A model generated the notes under the pieces. That model was not told the origin of the DNA. It made no database searches and worked only from the letters and a program-made list of their open reading frames with translations. Shown in pieces: positions 18,300 through 27,500 of a DNA stretch of 64,000 bases (its first letter is position 1; each line of letters begins with the position of its first letter). Position numbers and translations under genes: made by a program. The stretch is from Marinobacter mobilis. Its GTDB lineage: Bacteria; Pseudomonadota; Gammaproteobacteria; Pseudomonadales; Oleiphilaceae. The stretch is from NCBI RefSeq assembly GCF_900106945.1, contig NZ_FNNE01000007.1, positions 62,001-126,000 on the forward strand, given 5' to 3'.

Positions 18300-20165
18300 A
18301 TGACTGATAGCCACCTGTTTACCAGCTTCCACGAAAAACTGATGAAGCTCAGTCATAGTCCCGAGTTCATCAACGAGCCTCGGGAACTGAAGTTGGCTGC
18401 ACTGACCACTCTGTGTGCCAAGGCTCTCGGAATCGAGCGGGTCAGCGTATGGATCCTGAGTCATGGCGCCGATCGCATGACCTGCGAATACCTGCATGAC
18501 AAACACCGGGATCCGTCCGGACAGGACAGCAGCAACCATTCCCCCCTCGTTCTGTACCGCAACGACCACCCGAACTATTTTGACTCGTTAAGCCTTGCCC
18601 GGGTCATCGACGCCACCGATGCCCGCAACGACTCGCGTACAAGCTCTTTTACCGAAAACTACCTCACCCCACTTGGTATCCATTCCATGCTGGACGCGCC
18701 TATTTACGACGGCGCCCGCCCCAGTGGCGTGCTTTGTCTGGAGACGCTATCCAAGAGAGTCTGGACGATACCGGAACTGTCGTTTGTGGTGGCCATCGCC
18801 GATACCGTCAGCCTGATCAATACCCATGAGGCCTGGCTGGAATCCAAACGCAAGCTGGATTACCTGACCCACTTCGACAGTCTGACCGGATTGGCTAACC
18901 TGTATTCACTGCGCGAGCGGCTGGGCTACCGGATCAGCCAGGCAGCGCGCATGAACAACGGAGAATTCCTGTTGCTGTGGATCGACCTTGACCGGCTCAA
19001 GGTGATTAATGACGGCCTTGGGCCCGATGTTGGCGATCAGGTAATCGCCGAGACCGGCCGCCGGCTGGCCAACATACCTATCGCCCAGTCAGACCTGCTT
19101 GCCAGAATCGGTGGTGATGAGTTTGCCCTGCTGATCGACGATCAGGGCGGCAGACAGCGGCTGGACGAACTGATCGGGAAGATCCAGGCACAGACCTGCC
19201 TGCCCATCAGCATCAACGGCCAGCAACTGTGTGTCACAGCCAGCATCGGTATCTGCCGCTTTCCTGACGACGGCCATGATGCCGAAACCCTGTTGCGCAG
19301 TGCAGAAGCCGCCATGTACTACGCAAAAAAGCACGGCCAGGGGCAAAGTTACCGTTTCAACACCTCCATCCAGACGACGGCCCGCTCGCTGTTCGCCCTT
19401 GAGCGGGAGCTGCGGGATGCCATTCATCAGGATCAGCTGAGCGTCTACTACCAGCCGATCTTCAGCACTGCCGACAAGTCGCTCGACAGTGCCGAAGCGC
19501 TGGTTCGCTGGCAGCACCCGAAACGGGGCATGCTACCGCCCATTGAGTTTCTTGAGATCGCCCGCGGAGCCGGGCTGATGTATGAGCTGGGGGAATGTGT
19601 CCTGCGCCAGGTTTGTCGCGACGTCCAGCAAGCCCGCCAGCGCGGTATCGAGCTGCCGCATATTACCGTTAACCTGGCATCGGAACAGGTGCTCAATCCG
19701 GAACTTCCAGATTTCATTGCGAGAACCTGCGCCGCGTTTTTCATTCCCCCCAGTGCGCTGCACTTTGAGGTGACTGAGGACGCGATTCAGGGTGACTCCC
19801 GCTCGCTGCGCAAAACCCTGCAAAGAATTGTTGCGAACGGATCGGAGTTAGCGATTGATGACTTCGGTACCGGTTACTCCTCATTGTCCCGCCTGAAGAC
19901 CCTGCCCTTTGCCAAGCTGAAGATCGATCGCTCGTTCATTCGCGACATTCCCAACGACGAGGACGACTGCGCCATTACCCGCTCGATTATTGGTTTGGCC
20001 AAAGGCCTGGGACTGTCGCTGGTGGCCGAAGGGGTGGAATCCCGTGCACATGAGGAATGGCTCGAACGCCATGGCTGTCAGTTTCTTCAGGGCTACCGCT
20101 ACAGCAAGCCAGTGCCCTTCGAGACCCTGATTCAGGAGTTTATTGCCATACCGGCAGCGCACTGA
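18300..20165 (+). CDS. GAF-GGDEF-EAL cyclic-di-GMP turnover protein
   Basis: The 621-residue protein is soluble. A GAF sensor occupies about residues 10-165, GGDEF about 190-350 and EAL about 365-615. The GGDEF signature RIGGDEF is intact, but the I-site arginine is replaced (AQSD instead of RxxD). The EAL domain keeps EALVRW, DDFGTGYSSL, KIDRSF and AEGVE, so it may hydrolyse cyclic-di-GMP; net activity cannot be told from sequence. Two starts are possible: ATG 18219 (27 codons earlier, with no ribosome site, overlapping the hairpins) and ATG 18300, which begins at the GAF domain. I prefer the second, with modest certainty. Confidence 0.9.
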   Translation: MTDSHLFTSFHEKLMKLSHSPEFINEPRELKLAALTTLCAKALGIERVSVWILSHGADRMTCEYLHDKHRDPSGQDSSNHSPLVLYRNDHPNYFDSLSLARVIDATDARNDSRTSSFTENYLTPLGIHSMLDAPIYDGARPSGVLCLETLSKRVWTIPELSFVVAIADTVSLINTHEAWLESKRKLDYLTHFDSLTGLANLYSLRERLGYRISQAARMNNGEFLLLWIDLDRLKVINDGLGPDVGDQVIAETGRRLANIPIAQSDLLARIGGDEFALLIDDQGGRQRLDELIGKIQAQTCLPISINGQQLCVTASIGICRFPDDGHDAETLLRSAEAAMYYAKKHGQGQSYRFNTSIQTTARSLFALERELRDAIHQDQLSVYYQPIFSTADKSLDSAEALVRWQHPKRGMLPPIEFLEIARGAGLMYELGECVLRQVCRDVQQARQRGIELPHITVNLASEQVLNPELPDFIARTCAAFFIPPSALHFEVTEDAIQGDSRSLRKTLQRIVANGSELAIDDFGTGYSSLSRLKTLPFAKLKIDRSFIRDIPNDEDDCAITRSIIGLAKGLGLSLVAEGVESRAHEEWLERHGCQFLQGYRYSKPVPFETLIQEFIAIPAAH

Positions 20166-20203
20166 ATCCAGCGACACCGGGTGACCCGATGCCGGTAGGC
20201 GCC

Positions 20204-20965
20204 TCAGCGCACATCCAGCCCCTGCAACACCGAATCAGGAAATATCGCCAACACCTGCAGGAAACTCGCCTCAAGAGGCGCTTCAATGGTGATGTCCTGG
20301 CCGGTCTGGGGGTGGCGGAAGCGTATGGCGGTGGCCGCCAGCATCAAGCGCCCCTGACCAAATCGCTCGGCGAAATAGCGATTGTGCCTGCCCCGGCCAT
20401 GGTTCGCGTCACCGATAATAGGGTGGCTGATGTGCTTCATGTGACGTCGTAACTGGTGTTTCCGCCCAGTCTTAGGGAAGAGTTCGACCAGCGCATACCG
20501 GCTGGTGGGGTAAGTCTCAATGGCCACATCGAGCTGCGTAGTGGCGAGGGTCCGGTACTCCGTCAGTGCTTCCCTTACCGGCTGCCCCAGCCCCCGCAGA
20601 CGACGATCTTCAGGCTCGTCCCGTAATGGGTGATCGACCCTCCCCGATTCCGCTGGCCAGCCACGCACCACCGCCAGGTAACGTTTGCTGACCTACCCCG
20701 CCATCATTTCCAGTCCCAGTTCACGGGCAACCTCCCGGTCCCGGGCGAAGACCAGCACGCCGGATGTCGGCCGGTCCAGACGGTGCACCGGAAAGACATG
20801 ACGGCCACCATTGAGTGCCCGCGCGTACTGCAGGGCAAACTCGGTTTCATGGCGGTCAATGGGGCTGCGGTGCACCAGCAAACCGGCCGGTTTATGGACC
20901 ACGAGCAGAGCCCGATCCTCATAAAGCAGGGTCAGGGGATTATCGAAGGCAGTATTTGCAGACAT
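20204..20965 (-). pseudogene. truC: tRNA pseudouridine synthase TruC, interrupted by an in-frame amber codon
   Basis: The first 90 codons (20965-20696) encode the TruC N-terminus, including the catalytic-motif region HRLDRPTSGVLVF with its aspartate. An amber TAG then occurs at 20695-20693. The same frame continues without any shift as VSKRYLAVVRGW and through KTGRKHQLRRHMKHI to the stop at 20204, giving a full-length product of about 253 residues if the amber were read. TruC makes pseudouridine 65 in tRNA Ile and Asp. The family has a sense residue at this position; a C-to-T change of CAG (Gln) is the simplest cause. It could be a real nonsense mutation, a sequencing error, or suppressed. 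Confidence 0.88.
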
Positions 20966-21076
20966 GGTGGGGCATTCGTCAATTGGATTGGACGGCCAGG
21001 CATTCTACGCCGACGACTGAACATACCCCAACCCTTACCTTCACTGACGGAACTCCCACCAATTCAAACCCATTTC

Positions 21077-21095
21077 ATTATTGATAATCGTTCGT
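21077..21095. promoter_or_regulatory. Probable Fur box upstream of the siderophore-iron uptake operon
   Basis: The 19-bp site matches the Fur consensus at about 12 positions, centred on TGATAATC at 21082-21089. It lies about 95 bp before the ATPase start, where an iron-repressed promoter is expected. Together with the gene content, it indicates Fur repression when iron is plentiful. Confidence 0.6.
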
Positions 21096-21188
21096 ATTAA
21101 TATTAAGATCCATGATCTCCGTGAGCATCAGGTCGCTCCGGCAACCTTATCAGAACCTACACCTACGGCCAGCCTGTCAGGAATCTCC

Positions 21189-21962
21189 ATGTCGGCATTC
21201 TTCCAGATTCGCAATCTCCAGGTTTCAGCCGGAGATACGGTTATCCTCAAGGGGCTCAACCTCGACCTCCACGACGGTGAAGTTACCGCTCTTCTGGGCC
21301 ACAACGGCTCCGGAAAATCGACCCTGCTTAAGGCGCTCGCACGCCAGTTAAAACCGCGGGGCGGCGGTCTCACCCTGCGCGGCGAAGCTTTCGACAGCAT
21401 CCGCCAGCGGGATTTCGCCCGCGAGGTCGGGTACATGCCGCAGTACCCACCCGCCACCGACGGGCTCACTGTGCGGGAGCTGGTTGCGCTTGGCCGCTAT
21501 CCCTGGAAAGGTCCACTGGGTCGTTACCGTGACGAAGACCAGCAATTGATAGACCAGGCCATTGAGGACACCGGGCTGCGCCAGTTCAGTCACCGTAGCG
21601 TCGACACCTTGTCCGGCGGAGAGCGCCAGCGTGCCTGGATCGCCTTGTTGCTGGCCCAGCAAACCCGCTGCCTGCTGCTGGACGAGCCCATCTCCGCCCT
21701 CGACGTTGTGCACCAGGTCGACACCCTGCGCCTGATCCGCTCGCTGGCGAAGAAGCGCGGTCTGACGGTGGTGATGGTGCTTCATGATGTTGATCTGGCG
21801 GCACGATTCTGCGATCGCCTGATTGCGCTGAAAAACGGCAGCCTGGCCGCCGACGGTTCACCGCAACAGACCATGAACACCCGCACGCTGGAGTCCATCT
21901 ATGGCATCGCTATGGGGGTACTGGAAAGAGCGCCCGGGCACTGGGTATCTTATGTCCACTGA
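21189..21962 (+). CDS. Iron-siderophore ABC transporter ATPase (FhuC-like)
   Basis: The 257-residue protein is a complete ABC ATPase: Walker A GHNGSGKST, Q-loop in MPQYPP, signature LSGGERQRAW, Walker B CLLLDEPISALD and the switch His in VLHDVD. It matches the FhuC/FepC group that powers siderophore import. I chose ATG 21189, preceded by AGGA at seven bases; a 36-codon upstream extension has no homology. It is the first gene of an operon with a binding protein, permease and reductase, each overlapping the next. A Fur box lies upstream. Confidence 0.93.
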   Translation: MSAFFQIRNLQVSAGDTVILKGLNLDLHDGEVTALLGHNGSGKSTLLKALARQLKPRGGGLTLRGEAFDSIRQRDFAREVGYMPQYPPATDGLTVRELVALGRYPWKGPLGRYRDEDQQLIDQAIEDTGLRQFSHRSVDTLSGGERQRAWIALLLAQQTRCLLLDEPISALDVVHQVDTLRLIRSLAKKRGLTVVMVLHDVDLAARFCDRLIALKNGSLAADGSPQQTMNTRTLESIYGIAMGVLERAPGHWVSYVH

Positions 21963-22908
21963 CCAACGCCGGATACCGCTCCGGGCTATCCGCACCCACC
22001 TTCTGTATCTTCTGTCCGCGCTGATGTTCGTCAGCCCCTGGGCCCGGGCTGGCAGCTGGCAGCACGAGCGGGGCACGCTCACTCTGGATACCATTCCCGA
22101 ACGCGTGGTCTCCCTCAATTGGGCGGCAACGGAAGCTCTGTTGCTGTTGGGGGTCACCCCCGTTGGTATGGCCGACCGCGACTACTATCCGGTCTGGGTC
22201 CAGGAGCCACCGTTGCCCGAGGGCATTGCCAACGTTGGCGCCCGCAGTGCTCCCAGCCTCGAAGCCATCAGCGAACTGCAACCGGATCTGATCGTGACCA
22301 GTGGGCAGCTGGCACCGGCTTACGAACAGATCAGCGCCATGGCGCCGACCTACGTCATCAGTGTGTACGACAAAGACGTCAATCCAGCCGAGCAAGCACG
22401 GAACATGTTGCTGACCCTGGGTGAGATGCTCGGCCGGGAAGCCCGGGCACACGAAGTCATCAACCGTATCAATGCCGAGATTGCAGCCAACCGCGCCCGC
22501 CTGAAAGCCGCGGGTCTGACGGACCGGCCGTTATCGGTGGTCAGTTTCATGGATGACCGCCACGTACGCATCAACACCAGCAATGGCCTGCTCCAGGCCG
22601 GCCTTGAAGGCCTCGGCCTGAGCAACGCCTGGCCTCAGCCTGGCAACTTCTGGGGTTTTTCTATGGTGGGGCTTGAAAGTCTGGCGCCGCTTACCGACGC
22701 CCGTCTGGTGGTAATTTCCCCAACGCTGCCCGGGCTTCGGGAGCAACTGCAGCAAAGCCCGTTCTGGCGTCATCTGCCAGCCGTGGCGAACAACGAGGTC
22801 TTCCAGATTGACCCGGTCTGGACGTTTGGCGGAGTCAACGCCGTTCGCCGCTTCAGTGAACTGCTGACCCAGGCACTGCTGGCAGGCGGGAGTGACAATG
22901 TCCGCTGA
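21952..22908 (+). CDS. Periplasmic iron-siderophore binding protein (FhuD-like)
   Basis: The 318-residue protein has a signal peptide (hydrophobic stretch LLYLLSALMFVSP, cut near residue 33) and the bilobal TroA-fold features of siderophore-binding proteins: ERVVSLNWAATEALLLLG, GARSAPSLEAISELQPDLI, and WTFGGVNAVRRFSE at the end. It would carry ferri-hydroxamate or a similar complex to the permease. The ATG at 21952 overlaps the ATPase gene by 11 bases. No lipobox cysteine is present, so it is soluble in the periplasm. Confidence 0.9.
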   Translation: MSTDQRRIPLRAIRTHLLYLLSALMFVSPWARAGSWQHERGTLTLDTIPERVVSLNWAATEALLLLGVTPVGMADRDYYPVWVQEPPLPEGIANVGARSAPSLEAISELQPDLIVTSGQLAPAYEQISAMAPTYVISVYDKDVNPAEQARNMLLTLGEMLGREARAHEVINRINAEIAANRARLKAAGLTDRPLSVVSFMDDRHVRINTSNGLLQAGLEGLGLSNAWPQPGNFWGFSMVGLESLAPLTDARLVVISPTLPGLREQLQQSPFWRHLPAVANNEVFQIDPVWTFGGVNAVRRFSELLTQALLAGGSDNVR

Positions 22909-24907
22909 GCTCACCACCCGTTCTCTGCGCCTGCCTGCCAACACCGCGCTGATCTGGACGTTGGGACTGTTTGCCATCACCTGGCCGTGGGTCGGGAAAC
23001 TGCCACTGCCAACACTGCTGGCCGCCATCGTCACCCCGGATACCGACCACTTCGACCAGATCATGATCCATTACGCCTGGGCCCCCAGACTGGCCATGGC
23101 CATCCTGATTGGTGCTGGCCTGGGACTCGCCGGAGCGGTACTACAGCAAATTCTGCGCAACCCGCTGGCCTCGCCGACGACGCTGGGGGTGGAATCCGGC
23201 GCCCAGCTGGCGATCGCAGCCTCCTCCCTTTACTTCCCGAGCCTGCTGGCGCCCAGCCCAGACATCACCGCCGTCAGCGGTGGCGTGTTGGGGACCGGCC
23301 TGGTGATTGCCCTGACCTGGCGCCTCGGATTTTCCCCGGTTACCGTGATTCTTGCCGGTATGGTGGTAAGTTTTGTCCTCGGCGCCGTCAACTACGCCTT
23401 GCTGTTGTTGAACGGGGAATTCCTCGGCCACCTGTTCATCTGGGGCGCAGGATCCCTGGTGCAGAACGATTGGTCGCAGTTTCAAACGCTCTGGCCCCGG
23501 GTTGTTGGCCTCGCGTTGGCAATGGTTCTTCTGATGCGGCCGCTGCAGCTGCTGCAGCTCGGCGCTGGCTCTGCACGCGCGTTGGGTGCCCGGGTAATAG
23601 CCTTACGCCTGCTGGCGCTGGCCCTGGTGATTCTGATGACTGCCTGTGTCGTGAGCCGGGTGGGCGTCGTCGCCTTCATCGGCCTGGCGGCACCGGCGCT
23701 GGCACGAATGCTCGGGGCCCGCACCCTTCAGCAGCATTTGTTCTGGAGTACCCTGCTGGGGGCTGGCCTGCTGTTACTCGCTGACGCCTTCGCGCAACTG
23801 GCCACCCAGTGGATTGGCGGCTCCCTGATACCCACCGGAACAACAACCGCACTGATTGGCGGCCCCATGCTGCTGCTGGCGCTGCGGGGAATGCACAACA
23901 ACCACCACAGCCCCACTCACAGCTCCGAACCCGCCACACTGGCGCTCAAGCGACGCTCCCTCTGGTTTCCCGCAACCATCACCCTGACGTTACTGGCGGC
24001 TGTTGTGGTGCTCTCATTGTCCTGGTCCCCGAGCCTCCAGGGCTGGCAGTGGAAGTCTCTGTCCGCCTGGCCGGAACTTTGGAATTGGCGGGGCCCCAGG
24101 CTGATAGCCTCGGTCACCGCCGGTATGATTCTTGGGGTTGCCGGCACGTTGATCCAGCGCCTGACGGGCAATGTCATGGCAAGCCCGGAACTGCTGGGAA
24201 TCAGTGGAGGCGCCGCTCTCGCCATGGTCGCCCTGAGCCTGTCCGGAATGAGCGTGGGGAGGTCCGGGCAACTGGTTGCCGGCGCGATCGGCGCCGGGCT
24301 CGTGCTTACCTTACTGTTCCTGATCTCCCGCCGTCACCGCTTTTCCGGCCACCAGCTGCTGCTGGGAGGCGTTGCCATCTATGTATTCATGGACGCCGGC
24401 ATACGATTGGTGCTGTCCAGTGGCGATACCGAGTCCATGAAGCTGCTGAACTGGCTCTCAGGCTCAACCTGGCTGGTGACAGCGTCTGAAGCTTGGGCCC
24501 TGGTGGTAATGGCGGCGGTTCTGATCGCGGCCGCGTTATTGTGCTCCCGGTTGCTGACCATCCTGCCACTGGGCGAAGGGTCGGCGCAGGCCCTTGGTGT
24601 GCAGGTTCCCGTCGCCCGAGTCACGCTTCTTCTGCTGGCCGCACTGCTGACCGCGGCCGCCACCATCGTGATCGGCCCACTCAGTTTCGTCGGGTTGATG
24701 GCCCCGCACATGGCGCGAATGCTCGGCCAGCAAAGCGTGGTTCGCCAGCTGCTGCTTGCGGCCCTGGTAGGCGCAACACTGCTGGCTGCGGCGGACTACC
24801 TGTCGCGGGTCATTCTGTTCCCCAATCAGTTACCCGCCGGCATTCTCGCCGCCGTGATCGGTGGGTTCTATTTTTTCTGGGGGCTGAGCCGGCATGCTCA
24901 ACGCTGA
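22898..24907 (+). CDS. Double-length FecCD-family permease (FhuB-like)
   Basis: The 669-residue protein is two fused FecCD permease halves (about residues 15-340 and 345-665), together about 18-20 membrane helices. Each half contains the loop that contacts the ATPase (SRVGVVAFIGLAAPALARMLG in the first, LSFVGLMAPHMARMLG in the second). E. coli FhuB is also a fused double permease, which supports ferric hydroxamate uptake. The ATG at 22898 has GGAG six bases upstream and overlaps the binding-protein gene by 11 bases. Confidence 0.93.
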   Translation: MSAELTTRSLRLPANTALIWTLGLFAITWPWVGKLPLPTLLAAIVTPDTDHFDQIMIHYAWAPRLAMAILIGAGLGLAGAVLQQILRNPLASPTTLGVESGAQLAIAASSLYFPSLLAPSPDITAVSGGVLGTGLVIALTWRLGFSPVTVILAGMVVSFVLGAVNYALLLLNGEFLGHLFIWGAGSLVQNDWSQFQTLWPRVVGLALAMVLLMRPLQLLQLGAGSARALGARVIALRLLALALVILMTACVVSRVGVVAFIGLAAPALARMLGARTLQQHLFWSTLLGAGLLLLADAFAQLATQWIGGSLIPTGTTTALIGGPMLLLALRGMHNNHHSPTHSSEPATLALKRRSLWFPATITLTLLAAVVVLSLSWSPSLQGWQWKSLSAWPELWNWRGPRLIASVTAGMILGVAGTLIQRLTGNVMASPELLGISGGAALAMVALSLSGMSVGRSGQLVAGAIGAGLVLTLLFLISRRHRFSGHQLLLGGVAIYVFMDAGIRLVLSSGDTESMKLLNWLSGSTWLVTASEAWALVVMAAVLIAAALLCSRLLTILPLGEGSAQALGVQVPVARVTLLLLAALLTAAATIVIGPLSFVGLMAPHMARMLGQQSVVRQLLLAALVGATLLAAADYLSRVILFPNQLPAGILAAVIGGFYFFWGLSRHAQR

Positions 24908-25643
24908 CAGCGCTGCCCTGGACCACTATCCGGGCTTACTGGCACAGACCGGCAAGTCCGCAGTTGACCTGTGGGCGACCCTGCCCCCGAGGCAACCGGA
25001 ACCCGTCGGCACCACCCTGTCCCTGGCCAGCATCCTTGCCAATCCGGGCGACTTTTCGCGGCAACTTGAAGTGGCCGCCGCCCACCGGCAAACCGAGCCA
25101 CGAGTGCTGGCATCGGTGATTCACCAGAACCTTGCCCTGGAAGTCCTCGGCCCGCTCACCATGCAACTGTTTCTCAAAGGTACGACCCGGTTGCCAGACC
25201 CGCAAGAGCTGCGATTTGATGCCTTCGGAGACCACGGGCGCTGGCGCGATCAGGGAACCGGCGCCGAGGTCTCGGTCGCAACCTACATTGAGCAGGTCGC
25301 GGATCGGGTTAATGCCTGGTATCCGGTGTTCCGTCAGCAACTGGGCGTCAGTGCCGGGGCTTACTGGAGCAGCACCGGGCTGGGACTCTGTGCGCCCTAT
25401 ACCGCACTGCACGACAGCGCGCCACCAGAGCGTCTGTGCGACCTCGCCAGTGCCTGGCTGACCCGATTCAACTGCGACGCGAAGCGCTTTATTGACTGGA
25501 TTCCGTTCCGTATCGGCAGCAACGATTGTGCGATTCCACAACGGAGGGGCTGCTGCCAGAAGTACCGCCTGGCGGAGGGCCGCTATTGCGGCACCTGCGG
25601 CATCTACCGCAAGCAGCGGATCATCGCCACCACCGCAATCTGA
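24894..25643 (+). CDS. Siderophore-iron reductase, FhuF-like
   Basis: The 249-residue protein ends with a cysteine cluster, RRGCCQKYRL followed by YCGTCGIY (C-C-x10-C-x2-C), which in FhuF holds a [2Fe-2S] centre used to release iron from imported ferric siderophores by reduction. It overlaps the permease gene by 14 bases and is the last gene of the operon, so it probably acts in the cytoplasm on the substrate of this transporter. The N-terminal part is poorly conserved but of normal length for the family. Confidence 0.88.
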   Translation: MLNADSAALDHYPGLLAQTGKSAVDLWATLPPRQPEPVGTTLSLASILANPGDFSRQLEVAAAHRQTEPRVLASVIHQNLALEVLGPLTMQLFLKGTTRLPDPQELRFDAFGDHGRWRDQGTGAEVSVATYIEQVADRVNAWYPVFRQQLGVSAGAYWSSTGLGLCAPYTALHDSAPPERLCDLASAWLTRFNCDAKRFIDWIPFRIGSNDCAIPQRRGCCQKYRLAEGRYCGTCGIYRKQRIIATTAI

Positions 25644-25741
25644 AACAAAATTACTACATACTCCCTATCTCCAGTTCCTGCATATACTGTTACTGTAGCC
25701 CGCCATCCCGGACTTCCTCCAACGCCCACAAAGACTGAGCT

Positions 25742-27299
25742 ATGAACTGGTATAACCGAAGCATTCTCAACCGAGTTCTTACCATCATCGTCGCGGTGAA
25801 CCTCGTATTCGCGGTTATCGCAGCGTTCTATATCGCCAATTCAATGCAGTCCAGAGATCGCTACGACCACCTGACCGGGGTGGAAATGGTCGCGGCACTG
25901 GAAACCCAGGATCTGCTCATTAGCTTCAAGACCCAGGTGCAGGAATGGAAGAACGTGCTGATCCGTGGCGCCGATGCCGAGCAGCTCGACAAATACTGGA
26001 GCCGGTTCCAGCAACGTGAAACGGATATCCAGTCTGGCCTGGACGCCCTGATTCCCCGTATCGGCAATGAGCAGGCCGCAGATCTGTTACGCAAATTCCA
26101 GCGGGCTCATCAGACCATGGGCAGCGCCTATCGCCAGGGATACCAGACATTCGTGGATGCCGGCATGGACACTAATGCCGGCGACCGGGCAGTAGCCGGC
26201 ATTGACCGGGAGCCGGCCAAGTTGATCGACGAGGCCGTGCAGGCCATTCGCAGCGAAGCTCTGGCCCATAGCGAGTCACTCAGCGAACAGGTCGCCGCAT
26301 CCTCATTCCGGATGGGCTCGATCCTGCTGGTCGCTATCATCGCCGGCACCGTCGCCTGCCTGCTGGTGCTGATGCGAGCAATTATTCGCCCCACCCAGAC
26401 CATTATTGGCCAGTTGCAGAATCTGGGTAACGGCGATCTGTCTGACCCGGTGACTCTGGTCCGGGAAGATGAGCTCGGCCAGCTCGCCGACGCCGCCCGC
26501 CGGCTCCATGAGTTCCTCGCTGGCACCAGCACTCAGATGACGGCGACGGCTCATCAGCTGAAGGAAACCCGCGACATTATCTCGGTCAACGCCAACCAGG
26601 TATCCGCCGAGTCAGAACAGGCCCACCTGCGCATCGACCAGATTGCCACCGCGATGAACGAAATGTCAGCCACGGCTCAGGATGTGGCCAGCCATGCCGT
26701 GTCCGTAGCCAGCCAGGTGCAGGAAACCTCTGACCAGACCCGAGACGCTGATGGCCAGATCAACAACGCCATGGACAGCATGAACCGTCTGGCAGAGCAG
26801 ATTCGGACGTCCTCGGAGACGGTCAACCAACCTGCTCGCGCTTAATGCCGCCATCGAAGCGGCCCGTGCCGGTGAAGCCGGTCGCGGCTTTGCGGTAGTC
26901 GCCGACGAGGTCCGTAATCTGGCGGCCAAGACTCAGGAGGCGACGGTAGAAATCGACCGGATTATCGATGCCATTGCCTCCGGCTCCCGGGATGCCACCG
27001 AATACATGCAGGCCAGCGAAATTGTCACTCAGGAAACCACCGAGGCTGTAGCCGCCGTTCGTGAAAGCCTGAGCGATATCAACCAGCGGATGAGCAGCGT
27101 CAACGATGCCACCACCCAGGTCGCAACCGCTGCGGAAGAACAAACCAGTGTCAGCGAGGACATCAGCCGCAACGTCACCGAAGTGGCGGAGATTTCCGAA
27201 AACATGAGCCGGGCTGCCGGGGAAAACCTGCGCACCCTGCCCGAGCTTGAACGTATGGCCAGCGAAGCCGAGGCCATTGCAGCCCGCTTCCACCGATGA
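25742..27299 (+). pseudogene. Methyl-accepting chemotaxis protein broken in the signalling tip
   Basis: The first frame (25742-26845) gives a membrane helix at about residues 10-32, a four-helix periplasmic domain, a second helix (about 195-217), HAMP, and the start of the signalling coiled coil ending in SSETVNQ, then a stop. The next frame resumes at 26826 with [20 protein letters not shown] and runs to 27299. The overlap joins them out of frame, and the stretch usually found between these motifs (about 20 residues) is missing. A deletion of 3n+2 bases (perhaps about 60), possibly between short AACC/CAAC repeats, explains this. The product would lack the CheA/CheW-binding hairpin. The sensed ligand is unknown. 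Confidence 0.87.
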
Positions 27300-27305
27300 C
27301 CCCCG

Positions 27306-27332
27306 ACGGTACTGCAGACTCTGCAGTACCGT
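27306..27332 (+). terminator. Intrinsic terminator-like hairpin after the chemoreceptor
   Basis: ACGGTACTGCAG (27306-27317) and CTGCAGTACCGT (27321-27332) form a perfect 12-bp stem with a three-base loop, seven bases after the stop codon. The T tract is short (GCGTTTCC). Confidence 0.7.
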
Positions 27333-27500
27333 GCGTTTCCACACCACCTGGCGCCGACAATGTTCGCCTCTACCGGCGCCTTATTCCCCCGCTACTGTCT
27401 CGCCGGGCCATTCCCCGCCAGCCCCATGACACCAGACACCACTTTGGCTAGCATGGCAATAGGTGACTATATATCACGTTATAACTGACGAGGATGCCTC

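Noticed and set aside
18181-18300. Cyclic-di-GMP (GEMM-I) riboswitch
   Set aside because: The gene context is suggestive, but the conserved core and tetraloop-receptor elements of GEMM-I are not recognisable; only two plain hairpins are.
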